A stretch of DNA of 64,000 nucleotides from Campanula takesimana (GCA_026119855.1 JAOWBW010000427.1:682001-746000); one strand, 5' to 3'; shown: positions 1 through 12,055, counted from the first letter of the stretch. Translations and numbers: made by a program. The notes: generated from the letters alone by a model not told the origin.

Positions 1-850
1 GAGTACCTGTTAGTTTTTGTGGTAGTTCCTTTGGCTTATCATGTTGACTATTAAGGTCAAAGGGAATCTTATTTCTGTCAGAATCATTTAATTGTTATAA
101 CTTAAAATAAAGTGTATGGACAAATTATCACTTTTGAGGTTTTGTAATGACATGAGAAGTGAGAGCTATTCCTTACCTGTTGGGAGACAAGATTAGATGA
201 ACCATTCTTTTGGATAATCTACCTATACTCTGAAGTTGTCTCTGATGGAGGGGTACCACACACCAATTGAGAGACAGACAACTTGAGAGTTGATGAACTA
301 AATTTGAGATTTCTTCCTGTAGCAACATACATTACTTAAGAGTTGAAAAGTTGAGATGAGATCATCAATTTCTGATTGTACATCTAACAACCTAGTCGAG
401 TGATTATATTCTCGACCACACGCTACAGCGAAACAGCAAAATGCTTTCTCCTATCCTACAGTTTTGTTACATACATCATCCCCTCTTATTTTTATTTGGT
501 GGTTTGCGACAAGAGATGCTACAAAAGGAAGCATGCTTAATAAGATTCTATCTGACCTAACTACCTAACACAACTAATTATAAGCTCATATTATGACTAT
601 ATAAAATATGTAATTCACTATTTTGTTCAAACCAAACAAATTAAAATTTTAAAACAAGTATTATCTTGTGGGGACGTCTCGCGTGGATCCAAGTGTCATA
701 ACTCCAATGTCTCAACATTTTTTAAAATCTTATAATTAATCCCAGAAGAGAGCCAAGCAGGCCTTAGTGACTCCAACATAGTACTACTTCTTTCTTAAAG
801 TTGACCAACTTGAGGGAAGTAACAAAAACATCTAAATATGCTGTATTTTA
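1..850. other. Intergenic DNA, nothing recognised
   Basis: AT-rich sequence with no convincing reading frame, RNA gene or element boundary. It may hold distal upstream sequence of the ERF gene. Confidence 0.5.
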
Positions 851-852
851 TA

Positions 853-1039
853 CTCCCTCCGTCCCAAAATGGTCTTTACATTTGACTATTCAAACTTTTT
901 AAGGATGTAAACACTTGCTTCACAAGCCATGTTAAGTTTATGCACATTTTAGCCTAAATTGTAAAAATGAGAAGAACTTTTTGAGACAATGAAAAATGCC
1001 TAAAAAAAAAATGAGAAGATCATCTTGGGACAGAGGGAG
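853..1039. mobile_element. Stowaway-type MITE (Tc1/mariner), 187 bp
   Basis: The left end reads CTCCCTCCGTCCCAAAATGG and the right end is its imperfect reverse complement, ending in GGGACAGAGGGAG. The element sits between TA dinucleotides at 851-852 and 1040-1041, the duplication expected for Tc1/mariner insertions. It has no coding capacity. It lies about 800 bp upstream of the ERF start codon, so it could touch distal regulatory sequence, but nothing shows that. Confidence 0.85.
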
Positions 1040-1041
1040 TA

Positions 1042-1761
1042 GTCTGTATTTTTCTAGTAAAGTTTTAAATTACACCCTCATTTGGGACCAATGAAATTCG
1101 ACCGGAATTTAACTTTTGGTAATTTTGTTGCATTGGTTTCAATGTCAGGTTTGTGTATGCTCATATTTCAACTGTTGTTCACTGTGCCTAGGACTCTGTT
1201 TGGCTGTCAGTTTGTCAGATTCTTTTTAGGAAACACCCAACATTCTCGGACTAAAACCGACACTAGAGTCAAGTGGAAAATGGTTCATGTTTGGCTTCTT
1301 ATATGCCGGTTTGGCCCAAGTAAATGGATGTTATCATTTTTGTCCTAACGTACAGTTACAATTGGGTATGAGTATGAAAAGCAGGGTAATTTAATAACTC
1401 GATTGCATGTATGTCGGATTAGCCTACTACAAAATGCAACTCGTCCATTATAATATGCAACTAGCTTACTGTAATATGTAACTCATGTTAAAATTATTTC
1501 AAAACTATTTTCATCTGCTCGCATCTTGTCCATTTATTTGGTTGAAATTGTCTGCCCCAATTCTTATTCCACATCTAGTGGAACCAAACGTGTTTGGCAT
1601 AACACTAATTAGGGAACCTTATTTACCAATCAGATAAGAATATGACATAGTCTCCACTCCACATCGAGATATCAGTCAACTCTAAACAAACCAACAAAAT
1701 TCCTAAACATCCAAACAAGGCACAACGAGCAACCCACTCAGCCAGAGCCAGCCCCTCCACC
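1042..1761. other. ERF upstream region
   Basis: About 700 bp between the Stowaway and the ERF core promoter. A plus-strand frame of 88 codons at 1082-1348 has no recognisable domain and I treat it as chance. No cis-element can be singled out with confidence by eye. Confidence 0.4.
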
Positions 1762-1768
1762 TATAAAT
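1762..1768 (+). promoter_or_regulatory. TATA box of the ERF gene
   Basis: TATAAAT lies 70-76 bp before the ERF ATG in a C-rich context. Plant transcription usually starts about 30 bp downstream, which would leave a leader of roughly 45 nt containing a T-run and a CT-rich stretch. Position and composition fit a normal plant core promoter. Confidence 0.65.
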
Positions 1769-1837
1769 CTCCCATTAATTCCCATATCTCCATTATACCC
1801 TTTTTTTTCATCACTCTCCCTCTTATTAATCAAAAAA

Positions 1838-2572
1838 ATGGAGATCCAGTTCCAAAACAGCAACCAATATTCATCGGGAGCACCAAAACAATTCAGAAGC
1901 AGCAAAAACAAGTTTGTTGGTGTCAGACAAAGGCCTTCCGGGAAATGGGTAGCTGAGATCAAGAACACTACTCAAAAGATCAGAATGTGGCTTGGAACTT
2001 TTGACACGGCTGAGGAAGCGGCTCGAGCCTACGATGAAGCCGCTTGTCTCTTACGAGGGGCTAATACCCGAACTAACTTCATCGATCATGTCCCAACCAA
2101 CTCTGCACTCTCTTTGAAAATCCGAAACTTACTTAACCAAAAGAGAAGCCTAAACCAAAACCAAAACCAAAACCAAAACCAAAACCAAAACCTCTCTACT
2201 TGCATTCCCATTTCTACCCCTACCAAGAAAAACACCAGCAAAACTAGTCCCAAACAGGACACTTGTCTACAAACAGTTGACCAAGATGCATACAAGCCTG
2301 ACTTGAGCAATTTTAGTGCTCAGTTTGATCAAATGTCGTTACCGTTTAAGAACGAGATTGATGGCTTCATTGAGTCAAAGAGAGTTGAGTGGGAGAGCAG
2401 CAGCAGCAGTGTGCAATTGCCCGATTTTGAGAGGATGAAAGTTGAAAGACAGATATCAGCATCGCTGTATGCGATGAACGGGGTGAATGAGTACTGGGAG
2501 AATGTTCATGATTGTAATGATTCTTTCTGGGATCTTCCCATGTTGTCTCAAATGTTCTGCCCCATTAGTTGA
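1838..2572 (+). CDS. AP2/ERF-domain transcription factor, RAP2.11/ERN-like
   Basis: A single-exon gene of 244 codons and the only host gene I can support. Residues about 25-82 form one AP2/ERF DNA-binding domain: [10 protein letters not shown] opens the beta sheet, WLGTF is at 51-55, and the AARAYDEAA helix is at 61-69. One AP2 domain without a B3 domain places it in the ERF family, nuclear proteins that bind GCC-box-like elements. The stretch [10 protein letters not shown] followed by ACLLRG and NTRTNF is, from memory, typical of the RAP2.11 and ERN branch, linked to low-potassium signalling and nodulation; which role applies here is unknown. Ala39 is the ERF-type residue, but the usual Asp four places on is Asn43. 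An Asn/Gln repeat (about 105-118), a Ser run (about 187-191) and an aromatic acidic tail with SFWDLPML near the C-terminus follow. The ATG has an A-rich context 70 bp after a TATA box. Confidence 0.93.
   Translation: MEIQFQNSNQYSSGAPKQFRSSKNKFVGVRQRPSGKWVAEIKNTTQKIRMWLGTFDTAEEAARAYDEAACLLRGANTRTNFIDHVPTNSALSLKIRNLLNQKRSLNQNQNQNQNQNQNLSTCIPISTPTKKNTSKTSPKQDTCLQTVDQDAYKPDLSNFSAQFDQMSLPFKNEIDGFIESKRVEWESSSSSVQLPDFERMKVERQISASLYAMNGVNEYWENVHDCNDSFWDLPMLSQMFCPIS
2152..2192 (+). repeat. CCAAAA hexamer microsatellite in the ERF gene
   Basis: About seven tandem copies of a CCAAAA hexamer lie inside the ERF coding sequence and encode the alternating Asn-Gln run. The 6-bp unit preserves frame, so length variants would change the linker but not break the protein. 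Confidence 0.9.
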
Positions 2573-3222
2573 TTCTTTAAAATTCTATTTCCTAGCTAGC
2601 TGCATTCAACAAATTAAATTGTATGAATGACTAGTCATTTCTTAATTGCAATGTTACTCATTATATGAAGAAAAGAAAAGAAAAAAACTCAGTGATACTG
2701 AAGTTGAAATTTTCTTTTTATCCACTTTTTTTTTTTACGTCAAGATTGTCATTGAAGAGTAACATAGTCTAATGGAGACATTGAAACAAAATTGAACATG
2801 GATCATGTCATACTTTCCCTCTGAAGAACCTGCACTTGCCACAAGTCCCCCTGATTACAATGAAAAAATGTGAGAAATATCTACACGCTCCCACAACCTT
2901 GGAACATACTGTAAGTAATATAGTAGACTCTAGACCCTCTGTTTCATTTCAAATTGCAAGAACTAAGTTGTGCACGAGAACTAAGGAAAAAGTTAAAAAT
3001 GTGATGTGTTATGAGTGTAGATAATTGGGTAGGAGAGATAAAGTGGGGTAGGAGATGTGAGTATGAGAGCATTTGCAGTCATGACTTTAAAAAGTTGAGT
3101 CATGGCATCTCTCTCTCCTCCAACTCAGCTCCACGTCATCAGTTATCAATAACCACAACTCCAAACAAATTTACCTCCATTCATGACAAAAGTCATCAAT
3201 TTCTCTCTCATACTTCTTAATA
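2573..3222. other. ERF 3' flank, nothing else recognised
   Basis: AT-rich 3' flank of the ERF gene, presumably with its 3' UTR, up to the TE-1 target duplication. There is no clear AATAAA; weaker A-rich signals lie at about 2615-2690. Short plus-strand frames at 2836-3024 and 3011-3220 have no recognisable features. Confidence 0.45.
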
Positions 3223-3227
3223 TATCC

Positions 3228-3825
3228 TGAACGACATAAACCGACTTGGTATACGGGTTCCATGGACTTTGGACCTATACCCAATAAAACCCAACTTACA
3301 AGAGGCCTATGGCTTGTGGCCCATCATACCTCGGCATAATCTAAGCCGAGTGAGCCGGCCTGAACTGGGCCAAGATAGACAATAAAGGCGGTGAACATTC
3401 TGACCCTTAACTCGGCCTCTATGGCGAGCCGGGATAGGAAAGGCAAACCGACTTATCTCATCAGCAACTAATTACTTTCCTAGCATAAAAGGGAGTCTAC
3501 ATACAGAGTTCAAGTGATACATAACTACAGAGAATCCTTACCTAACAAGGAAATCTCTTTTACAAGACAACAGGGACTACAATCCTTATCAGGACTCTAC
3601 TTCTCAAGAATACGAGTTCTATGCCAATACAGGCTCCCTGACTTCCTTAACAAGTCAAGACTAATTCACCTACATCTATATAAACGGGACCTCAATACAA
3701 GTAACGGGTAACGAATTCTCTTGACTCTTACTCTAGTCAATTAATTTCTATTTGTTTTATCTCAGACAAAACCTAAACTTACTCTCACGCCGGAGGGCCT
3801 TTGTCGGTGAAGCTCCGGCTAGTTC
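3228..3825 (+). repeat. TE-1 5' LTR, part before TE-2
   Basis: About 598 bp matching the 3' LTR from 35469. A hairpin CTCGGC with a 9-nt spacer and GCCGAG sits near 3331-3351 inside a CGGC-rich stretch. The rest of this LTR resumes at 12061 after TE-2. Confidence 0.92.
3677..3684 (+). promoter_or_regulatory. TATA box in the TE-1 5' LTR
   Basis: TATATAAA followed by CGGGAC on the plus strand, matching the sense direction of TE-1. The 3' LTR has TATTTAAA at the same place, one substitution away. Confidence 0.6.
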
Positions 3826-6227
3826 TGTAACGACCCCAAAACCCGTCTCAATTTATTTTATATTTTTGAGGACTTTAATTTGAAGTTATGTGTGCATTTT
3901 ATGTGTTGCATCATATTTTATGACTTGCACATATTGTTTGATTAAATATGCTATTTACTTGGTTAGTAGTAATAATGGTTAAGGAAGTTAAATGATTAAG
4001 TTGAAACTATAGGGTCCTTTGTGGAAATATAAGTTCAGGGGTTTATTTGTTTAAAAGGAAAGTTAAGTGACCAAAGTATAAAAATAGGGCAAAAATCTCT
4101 TTATAACTTATGTTTATCTCTTCTCTCTCTGCGTTTCATTTTTTACTCAGCAACATTTCTATGTTTCTCTCTCTGTGTCAACGAAATAGGTAAGTTCATC
4201 TCATTTTAATTTATTTCTTTTTATTTACTACTCCATTTTAAAATCTAATTATATAAAAATGATCATGGCGTTGAGTAGGCCATTTCTACCCGATCAAATA
4301 TTATTTTCTCAATGCTTTTTCGGAAATAGGTAAGTTACTAATTCCCCTTTAAATGTTAAACTGGTCATATATGTTATATTTGACACTTGTACTTGTTAAT
4401 TTTGTGATTTGAATGATTTTTGTGATACTTGTAATTTTGGGACAAAGGGAGTAGTATGAGATTTGTAGCAAGAAGTGTTTGGTTTAGTTCAAGTGTGTTC
4501 CTGGGTGTTCTTTGCACCTATATGAGTAGAGAGTATGCTTCAGGTATAAGGGTGATAGTACTTTTGGGACGGTGAAACGAAGGGAGTAAAAGTATCAAGT
4601 TTTAGGCTACCAGGAAGGCCCAAAAAGCCAAATCGTGCGATGGGGCCGCGCTCCCTTTTTGGGAGGGCGTGCGCACCCTCTAGTATCTCAAAAACGATCA
4701 GTCTGATCAAAGAGGGCGCGCGCTCCCTTTTAGGGAGGGCGTGCGCACCCTCTTCTTTTGCAGTTTGTCCGTTTTACGTTCCATCTTCCGGAGGCCATAA
4801 CTTCTTGATTCGGACTCCGTTTTAGGCGTGTAAACTATCGTTTTAAAGCTCTTCTTGAGTACTATGAGATAAGTTGGTTTATTTAGTTGAGTTTCAGGTT
4901 CAGATTATGTCGAGTTTTCAGTAAGTGTTTTATAACACAAAACGTTTAGGAATGGTCCGTTTGTGATCGAGTTTAGAATGATGTAACCGTTTAGGTTCAT
5001 TTTGGGTGTTGTACTTCTTTATGATGATTTCGTGGGGTTTCTTACTTTGTAATACCTTGTGTGAGAAATGGGTTTAACGTATTTGGTTGTTGAGGATCGT
5101 GTTCAAGTGTGTGCAAGATTGTTGTTTGAATTAATGTCATTGATAAAAGATGGTGTTGTTTGACTTAATGTCATTGATAAAGGATTGTATTGTGACTTAA
5201 TGTCAATGTTGTGAACTCTTTTATGAGTAACGTGTTTGCATCTTTGTGATGACTTTGTGTGGTTCCCTACTTTGGAATCATGCCCCGGTTGTTGTTTAAG
5301 CAAGTATTTATTACTATGCTCGTGTTAAAGTCCAGCTAGTACGTGTTGTGGAGTCGGGCAGTGGTAGGGATTATAATGGCACATGAGCCAAGTTCATTGT
5401 AAGCCTTCTACCATTGGTTTCCCATTTTTAACCCCCTTCCTTGGGCCACGGATTGGGTTTGGGCTAGCTCTCCTTTGTGTGAGTTTAGTCACCGTTTGGG
5501 TTATGACTTTGTGTCATTTCCCCCCGTTGTTGTTGTTGTTGTTGTTGTTATTGTTTGGTTCCGTAACCGGTTTCATCCCTTTGGTGCTGCTCAGTTGATA
5601 CCTCTCAGATGGTTATATTTGATTCGAGAACCTTGGCTCAGTATCCACTTATGAGTGTTTATTTCCGCCTTATGTGTGGTATGATGGAGTGGCTTTGCCT
5701 CTCAGGTTATGTGTTATGTGGATGCTTATTGACATCGTTCAATTATGAGTATCATTTCAGTATGTAACGTAGTTGCAGTTTAGTAGCTTACTGAGATTTA
5801 TTCTCACCCCGTTCCTTTCAATGTTGTTTTCCTTAGATAAAGGCGAGCCAAGGGGATAGGTCACTTACACAAGGGAGGACGTCGTGGTGGTTTTGGTAAG
5901 AGTTTTTGGGACAAGTGTTTGTAAAGGCTACATTATGTAAATGTATAACCTTTGGGGTAGTGTAACCGAGACTTTATCCGTGTATCACCTATTTTGTTAA
6001 AGTGTGGTAATTGTACATTTGTATAAGAGTTTGTAAGCCTTCGGGCTAAGTACTTTCGTTTGTGAAAGTTTGTTTGAAAGTTAAATGAAGTCTTTGAACT
6101 TCGAGTGTGGATTTTGTTAAACTTTATGAATGTATATTTTGAAATTTTTTCCAAAAAGTGTTTTATGACATCTTCCGTGCGTGTCCTGAACGTGGGGCCA
6201 AGTAGCACCACGGGTTGGGGCGCGAAA
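3826..6227 (+). repeat. TE-2 5' LTR
   Basis: A 2.4-kb LTR matching 9658-12055. It holds a GC-rich island (4641-4753) with two copies of a GGGAGGGCGTGCGCACCCTC motif, three tandem GACTTAATGTC-containing units (about 5126-5213), and a GTT trinucleotide run near 5525-5550. Confidence 0.95.
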
Positions 6228-6229
6228 GT

Positions 6230-6241
6230 TAGCATCAGAGC
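6230..6241 (+). other. TE-2 primer binding site, decayed
   Basis: TAGCATCAGAGC follows the LTR end after a 2-3 nt spacer. It differs at two positions from TGGTATCAGAGC, the complement of the plant initiator-methionine tRNA 3' end. Confidence 0.75.
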
Positions 6242-6516
6242 TAGGTTGTAGATGGTCTCGAATGACTAAGTGACCTAGGAGGGTAGTTGTGTATAGAGTG
6301 AGTGACGTTGAGAGTTTTATGCAGGTATTTATTGAAAATGGTTGGGACAGAAAGAGATTAGTCAGGACCTTCAAGGCAAGGGAATGGTTGAAGCAGCCAT
6401 GAAAACCTTAAATGATTAAAGACAAGTAGAAGATCAGGCACCTCTGAGATATGGGTTAGAACAGGTTTGCTACTTATAAACTGAGTGGAGCTGCTGAGTA
6501 TTGGTGGATTGAATCG

Positions 6517-9500
6517 ATGGATAAGATCTTTGATGTTCTGAAATGTTTTGATGAAGATCAAATCAGGTTTGCTACTTATAAAGTGAGTGGAGCTGCTGAG
6601 TATTGGTGGAAAGTTTTGAAAAATTGTTGGGATGAGACTCATGTACCCTATACTTGGGAAAATTTTCTAAAAGAAATTCAAGGAACATTTCATTCCCCGG
6701 GTGGATCAAGACAGGAAAGAAATGGAATTTTTCAACTTGGAGCAAAATGTTGTGTCCGTGGCTCAATATACATCTAAATTCACAGAGTTATCCAGGTACT
6801 GTACTCATCTAGTTTCAACTGAGGAGAGGAAGGCAATGCGATTTGTGAGAGGATTAAGAACTGTGATCCGAATTCAACTAGTATTTCACAAGTTACAGGA
6901 TTTTCAAGATGCAGTTGATAGAGTGTATTAAGTGGAGCACCATATTGAAGAACATAAGAGGAAAGTTGAACTATCAGGTGCTGGAAGGCAAGGCAAACCT
7001 CAACCACAACATGATGACAATCGAGGAGGTCAGGGAACATCATTACAAAACAGAGGACAACCTCAGGGGCAATCAAGTGCCAAAAAATCAAGGTAACACT
7101 TCGGGAAATCAAAGTAGAAGGATATGTAACTACTTTCAGAAGGAAGGACACTCTGAAGAAAGGTGTTGGAAAAAACAGGGTAAGTGTTTGAATTATGGTC
7201 AGCTTGGCCATTTTCAGAAGGATTGTCCTAGAACCAGGAATGTATTATTTGAGGGTGGAGCTGGATCATCACAGGGTCAGAAGAGGGATGCCTCGGGAAA
7301 GCCTAAGGTGCAGAGTCATGTTTTTGCCATCACTCAACAACAGGCTTCAGATTCTTCTGATGTGATAGGAGGTATAATTTATGTGCCTAGTTTGAGGGCA
7401 CGCGCACTTATAGACCCCGGCTCATTGTATTATATGTGTCTGTGCATTTTTGCATCTCAGTTACATTTGTCTCCTGAGTCTCTATCTTATGTGTTAGAGG
7501 TGTTCATCCCTATGGGGGAGTGCTTGGCAACTGATAGAGTGTTGCGTATTTGTGATGTGCATATTTGGGAGCATGTTTTATTTACTGATTTAGTTGTTTT
7601 GCCATTGCAAGATTTTGATATTATCTTGGGAATGGATTGGTTAAATAATTATCATGCTTTGGTTGATTGTTATAAAAAGATTGTCACATTTTCTATTCCT
7701 GATGTGCCAGAATTTACTTTTGAGGCTACTCCTCTGGGTAGGGGGATTCGTATTATTTCTTATGTGAAGGCTAGAAAGTTGTTGCATCGTGGTTGTACGG
7801 GGTATTTGGCCAGTGTTCTTGATACTACTAAAAATTTGCCTGAAGTAGAGGATGTCCATATTGTGAAAGAGTTTCCTGATGTGTTCTCTACTGAATATTC
7901 TATGCCTCCCGATAGGGAAATCGAGTTATGTATTGATTTACTTCCAAGTACTACCCTGATATTTGAGGTACCTTACAGAATGGCTCCATTTGAATTGAAA
8001 AAGTTGAAAGTTCAATTGTAAGAGTTACTTGATAGTGGTTTTATCCTACCCAGTGTATCACCGTGGGAAGCTCCTGTGTTGTTTGTAAAGAAGAAGGATG
8101 GGTCCTTGAGACTATGCATTGATTACAGGAAGCTGAATCAGGTAACGGTAATATCCTTGTTTATTCTAAATCTCGAGAGGAACATGAACAACATTTACGA
8201 ATGGTTTTGTCTGTGTTTCAAGGGAAGCAGTTATTTGCGAAATTTTTTGGGTTTAACGGAGTATTATCGAAGATTTATTGAGGGGTTTTCCAAGATTGTT
8301 ACACCATTCACTCAGTGGACTTAAAAGAATGTACCATATATGTGGGATGAAAAATGTCAAGTCAGTTTTGAGAAATTGAAGAAGAGATTGACCATTGTAC
8401 TTATTCTTGCGTTACCTAATGTGAATGATGGTTATTTACAATGATGCTTCGAGGAAGTCAACTTCTTGTGAACAGAACTATCCGACCCATGACATGGAAC
8501 TTGTTGCGATTGTTTTTGCGTTACATAAGTGGAAATATTGTCTTTATGAAACAATGTTTGAGATTTTTACAAATCATAAGAGTTGAGATATCTTTTCTCC
8601 CAGAAAGAGTTACAACCGATAGCGTAGTCGTAGATACTATTAGTCAGAAATCTTACATGGTTTAGAGGATGGTCCGAGAATGGAAGATGCTTGAGATTGG
8701 TGTCCTTATGAATTGAGACATGGAGTATGTTTGCGAATAATAGATTATTGCCAGCTTTAATTCAACAGATAAAAGATGTTCAGAAGGATGACTCCGAGTT
8801 GAGAAAATTAGTGGATAAAACCAAAGATAGAAAATTTGAAGATCTCTCTTTTAGTCTTAAAGGAGTATTAACTTATAGAGGACGGCTATGTGTACCAGAT
8901 ATTGATGGAATTAAACGCCAAGTTCTTGATGAGGGTCACGAGTTCAAGTATATTATTCATCCCCAGAATACCAAGATGTATCAGAATTTGAAACAATATT
9001 TTTAGTGGAATAATATGGAATGGGAAATAGCGGATTACGTATCAAGTGTTTGACTTATCAACAGATTAAAGCTGAACATTAAAGACCTGCCGGTTTACTT
9101 CAACCTCTAAGGATACTTGAGTGGAAATGGGAACATGTCACGATGGATTTTGTGTCAGGGTTACCTCGTACTTGAAGAAAGCATGATACAGTTTGGGTAA
9201 TCGTGGATAGATTGACAAAATCCGCTCACTTTCTACCTATTGAGATTGGCTATTCGATGGAAAAGTCATAATGGGCCTTTTGAAATTATAGAGAAAAATT
9301 GGAAGTCTTGCGTACCATCTTGTGTTGCCATCTTCTTTGGGTGAATTCATAACGTATTTCATATCTCCGTGCTTTGCAAAAATTTGTATGATCCATCTCA
9401 TGTGTTATCAGAGATACCAGAGGATCTAGAACCCGGTATGTCTTATATAGAGCAACCAGTTCGAGTGATTGATACCAAAGTTCAAGAATTGAGAACTAAG

Positions 9501-9623
9501 AGTATTTCGCTTGTTAGAATGGTATGAAGGAATCGTAATGTTGAAAAGTCAACTTGGGAGCTTCGGGAGGAAATGGAAAGGAAATACCCTTGGTTGTTTG
9601 ATTCGTTTGGTAAGTTACCCTAA
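6517..9623 (+). pseudogene. TE-2 gag-pol remnant
   Basis: Gag fragments (AAEYWWK, EERKAMRFVRGL) lead to two zinc-knuckle relics near 7120-7220, with one Cys replaced by Tyr in the second (CLNYGQLGHF). A protease relic (LIDPGS) and ILGMDW follow up to 8021. RT begins as [14 protein letters not shown] and is then cut: compared with TE-7, roughly 280 nt including the YxDD-type site are gone at about 8148, and a further stretch at about 8245. RNase H relics occur near 8440-8620. The integrase is missing its catalytic core after about 9260, where roughly 590 nt are lost, and the C-terminal part ends at 9621-9623. A 102-bp local duplication of gag sequence starts near 6462. It cannot encode working enzymes. 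Confidence 0.9.
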
Positions 9624-9657
9624 CATTCGGGACAAATTTTCTTTAAGGGGGAGTGAT

Positions 9658-12055
9658 TGTAACGACCCCAAAACCTGACCCAATTTATTTTATATTTTTG
9701 GAGATTTTAATTTGAATTTATGTGTGCATTTTATGTGTGCATCATATTTTATGACTTGCACATATTGTTTGATTAAATGTGCTATTTACTTGGTTAGTAG
9801 TAATAATGGTTAAGGGAGTTAAATGATTAAGTTGAAACTATAGGGTCCTTTGTGGAAATATAAGTTCAGGGATTTATTTGTTTAAAAGGAAAGTTGAGTG
9901 ACCAAAGTATAAAAATGGGGCAAAAATCTCTTTATAACTTATGTTTATCTCTTCTCTCTCCGTGTTTCATTTTTTACTCAGCAACATTTCTATGTTTCTC
10001 TCTCTGTGTCAACGAAATAGGTAAGTTCATCTCATTTTAATTTCTTTCTTTTTATTTACTACTCTATTTTAAAATCTAATTATATAAAAATGATCAGGGC
10101 GTTGAGTAGGCCATTTCTACCCGATCAAATATTATTTTCTCAATACTTTTTCAGAAATAGGTAAGTTAATAATTCCCATTTAAATGTTAAAATGGTCATA
10201 TATGTTATATTTGACACTTGTACTTGTTAATTTTGTGATTTGAATGATTTTTGTGATACTTGTAATTTTGAGACAAATGGAGTAGTATGAGATTTGTAGC
10301 AAGAAGTGTTTGGTTTAGTTCAAGTGTGTTCCTGGGTGTTCTTTGCACTTATATGAGTAGAGAGTATGCTTCAGGTATAAGGGTGATAGTACTTTTGGGA
10401 CGGTGAAACGAAGGGAGTAAAAGTATCAAGTTTTAGGCTACCAGGAAGGCCCAAAAAGCCAAATCGTGCAATGGGGCACGCGCTCCCTTTTTGGGAGGGC
10501 GTGCGCACCCTCTAGTATCTCAAAAACCATCAATCTGATCAAAGAGGGCGCGCGCTCCCTTTTAGGGAGGGCGTGCGCACTCTCTTCTTTGCAGTTTGTC
10601 CGTTTTACATTCCATCTTCTGGAGGCCATAACTTCTTGATCCGGACTTCGTTTTAGGCGTGTAAACTATCGTTTTAAAGCTCTTCTTGAGTACTATGAGA
10701 TAAGTTGGTTTATTTAGTTGAGTTTCAGGTTCAGATTATGTCGAGTTTTCAGTAAGTGTTTTATAACACAAAACGTTTAGGAATGGTCCGTTTGTGATCG
10801 AGTTTGGAATGATGTAACCGTTTAGGTTCATTTTGGGTGTTGTATATATTTATGATGCTTTTGTGGGGTTTCTTACTTTGTAATCCTTTGTGTGAGAAAT
10901 GGGTTTAACGTATTTGGTTGTTGAGGATGGTGTTCAAGTGTGTGCAAGATTGTTGTTAGACTTAAAGTCATTGATAAAAGATGGTGTTGTTTGACTTAAT
11001 GTCATTGATAAAGGATTGTGTTGTGACTTAATGTCAATGTTGTGAACTCTTTTATGAGTAACGTGTTTGCATCTTTGTGATGACTTGTGTGGTTTCCTAC
11101 TTTGGAATCATGCCCCGGTTGTTGTTTAAGCAAGTATTTATTACTATGCTCGTGTTAAAGTCCAGCTGGTACGTGTTGTGGAGTCGGGAAGTGGTAGGGA
11201 TTATAATGGCACACGAGCCAAGTTTATTGTAAGCCTTCTACCATTGGTTTCCCATTTTTAACCTCCTTCCTTGGGCCACTGATTGGGTTTGGGCTATCTC
11301 TCCTTTGTGTGAGTTTAGTCACCGTTTGGGTTATGACTTTGTGTCATTTCCCCCCCGTTGTTGTTGTTGTTGTTGTTATTGTTTGGTTCCGGAGCCGGTT
11401 TCAGACCTTTGGTGCTGCTCAGTTGATACCTCTCAGATGGTTATATTTGATTCGAGAACCTTGGCTCAATATCCACTTATGAGTGTTTATTTCCGCCTTA
11501 TGTGTGGTATGATGGAGTGGCTTTGCCTCTCAGGTTATGTGTTATGTGGATTCTTATTGACATCGTTCAATTACGAGTATCATTTCAGTATGTAACGTAG
11601 TTGCATTTTAGTAGCTTACTGAGATTTATTCTCACCCCGTTCCTTTCAATGTTGTTTTTCTTAGATAAAGGCGAGCCAAGGGGATAGGTCACTTACACAA
11701 GGGAGGACGTCATGGTGGTTTTGGTAAGAGTTTTTGGGACAAGTGTTTGTAAAGGCTACATTATGTAAATGTATAACCTTTGGGGTAGTGTAACCGAGAC
11801 TTTATCCGTGTATCACCTATTTTGTTAAAGTGTTGTAATTGTACATTTGTATAAGAGTTTGTAAGCATTCGGGCTAAGTACTTTCGTTTGTGAAAGTTTG
11901 TTTGAAAGTTAAATAAAGTCTTTGAACTTCGAGTGTGGATTTTGTTAAACTTTATGAAAGTATATTTCGAAAATTTTTCCAAAAAGTTTTTTATGACGTC
12001 TTCCGTGCGTGTCCTGAACGTGGGGCCAAGTACGACCACGGGTTGGGGCGCCACA
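9658..12055 (+). repeat. TE-2 3' LTR
   Basis: Direct repeat of 3826-6227. A polypurine tract with AAGGGGGAGTGAT lies directly before it (about 9643-9657). Its TGTAACGACC start and the AGTTC duplication right after its end fix the element boundary. Confidence 0.95.

Larger units (their letters stand above)
3826..12055 (+). mobile_element. TE-2: degenerate chromovirus-type Ty3/gypsy element in the TE-1 5' LTR
   Basis: An 8,230-bp element with LTRs of about 2.4 kb that start TGTAACGACCCC and end near GGTTGGGGCG. AGTTC is duplicated at 3821-3825 and 12056-12060, inside the TE-1 LTR, so this insertion came after TE-1. The ORF remnants align closely with TE-7, and both use an initiator-Met-type PBS and a PPT reading CTTTAAGGGGGAGTGA. 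Gag-pol carries large internal deletions, so it is a non-autonomous fossil. The two LTRs show many scattered differences, so it is older than TE-7. Confidence 0.95.

Noticed and set aside
1082..1348. 88-codon plus frame upstream of the ERF gene
   Set aside because: No domain, odd composition, no promoter; it looks like a chance frame.
1738..2310. Minus-strand frames over the ERF gene
   Set aside because: Shadows of the real plus-strand gene; the one at 2086-2310 is created by the CCAAAA microsatellite.
5383..5598. Frame in the TE-2 LTR (also at 11305-11595)
   Set aside because: Present in both LTRs only because LTRs are copies; it has a microsatellite and no known domain.
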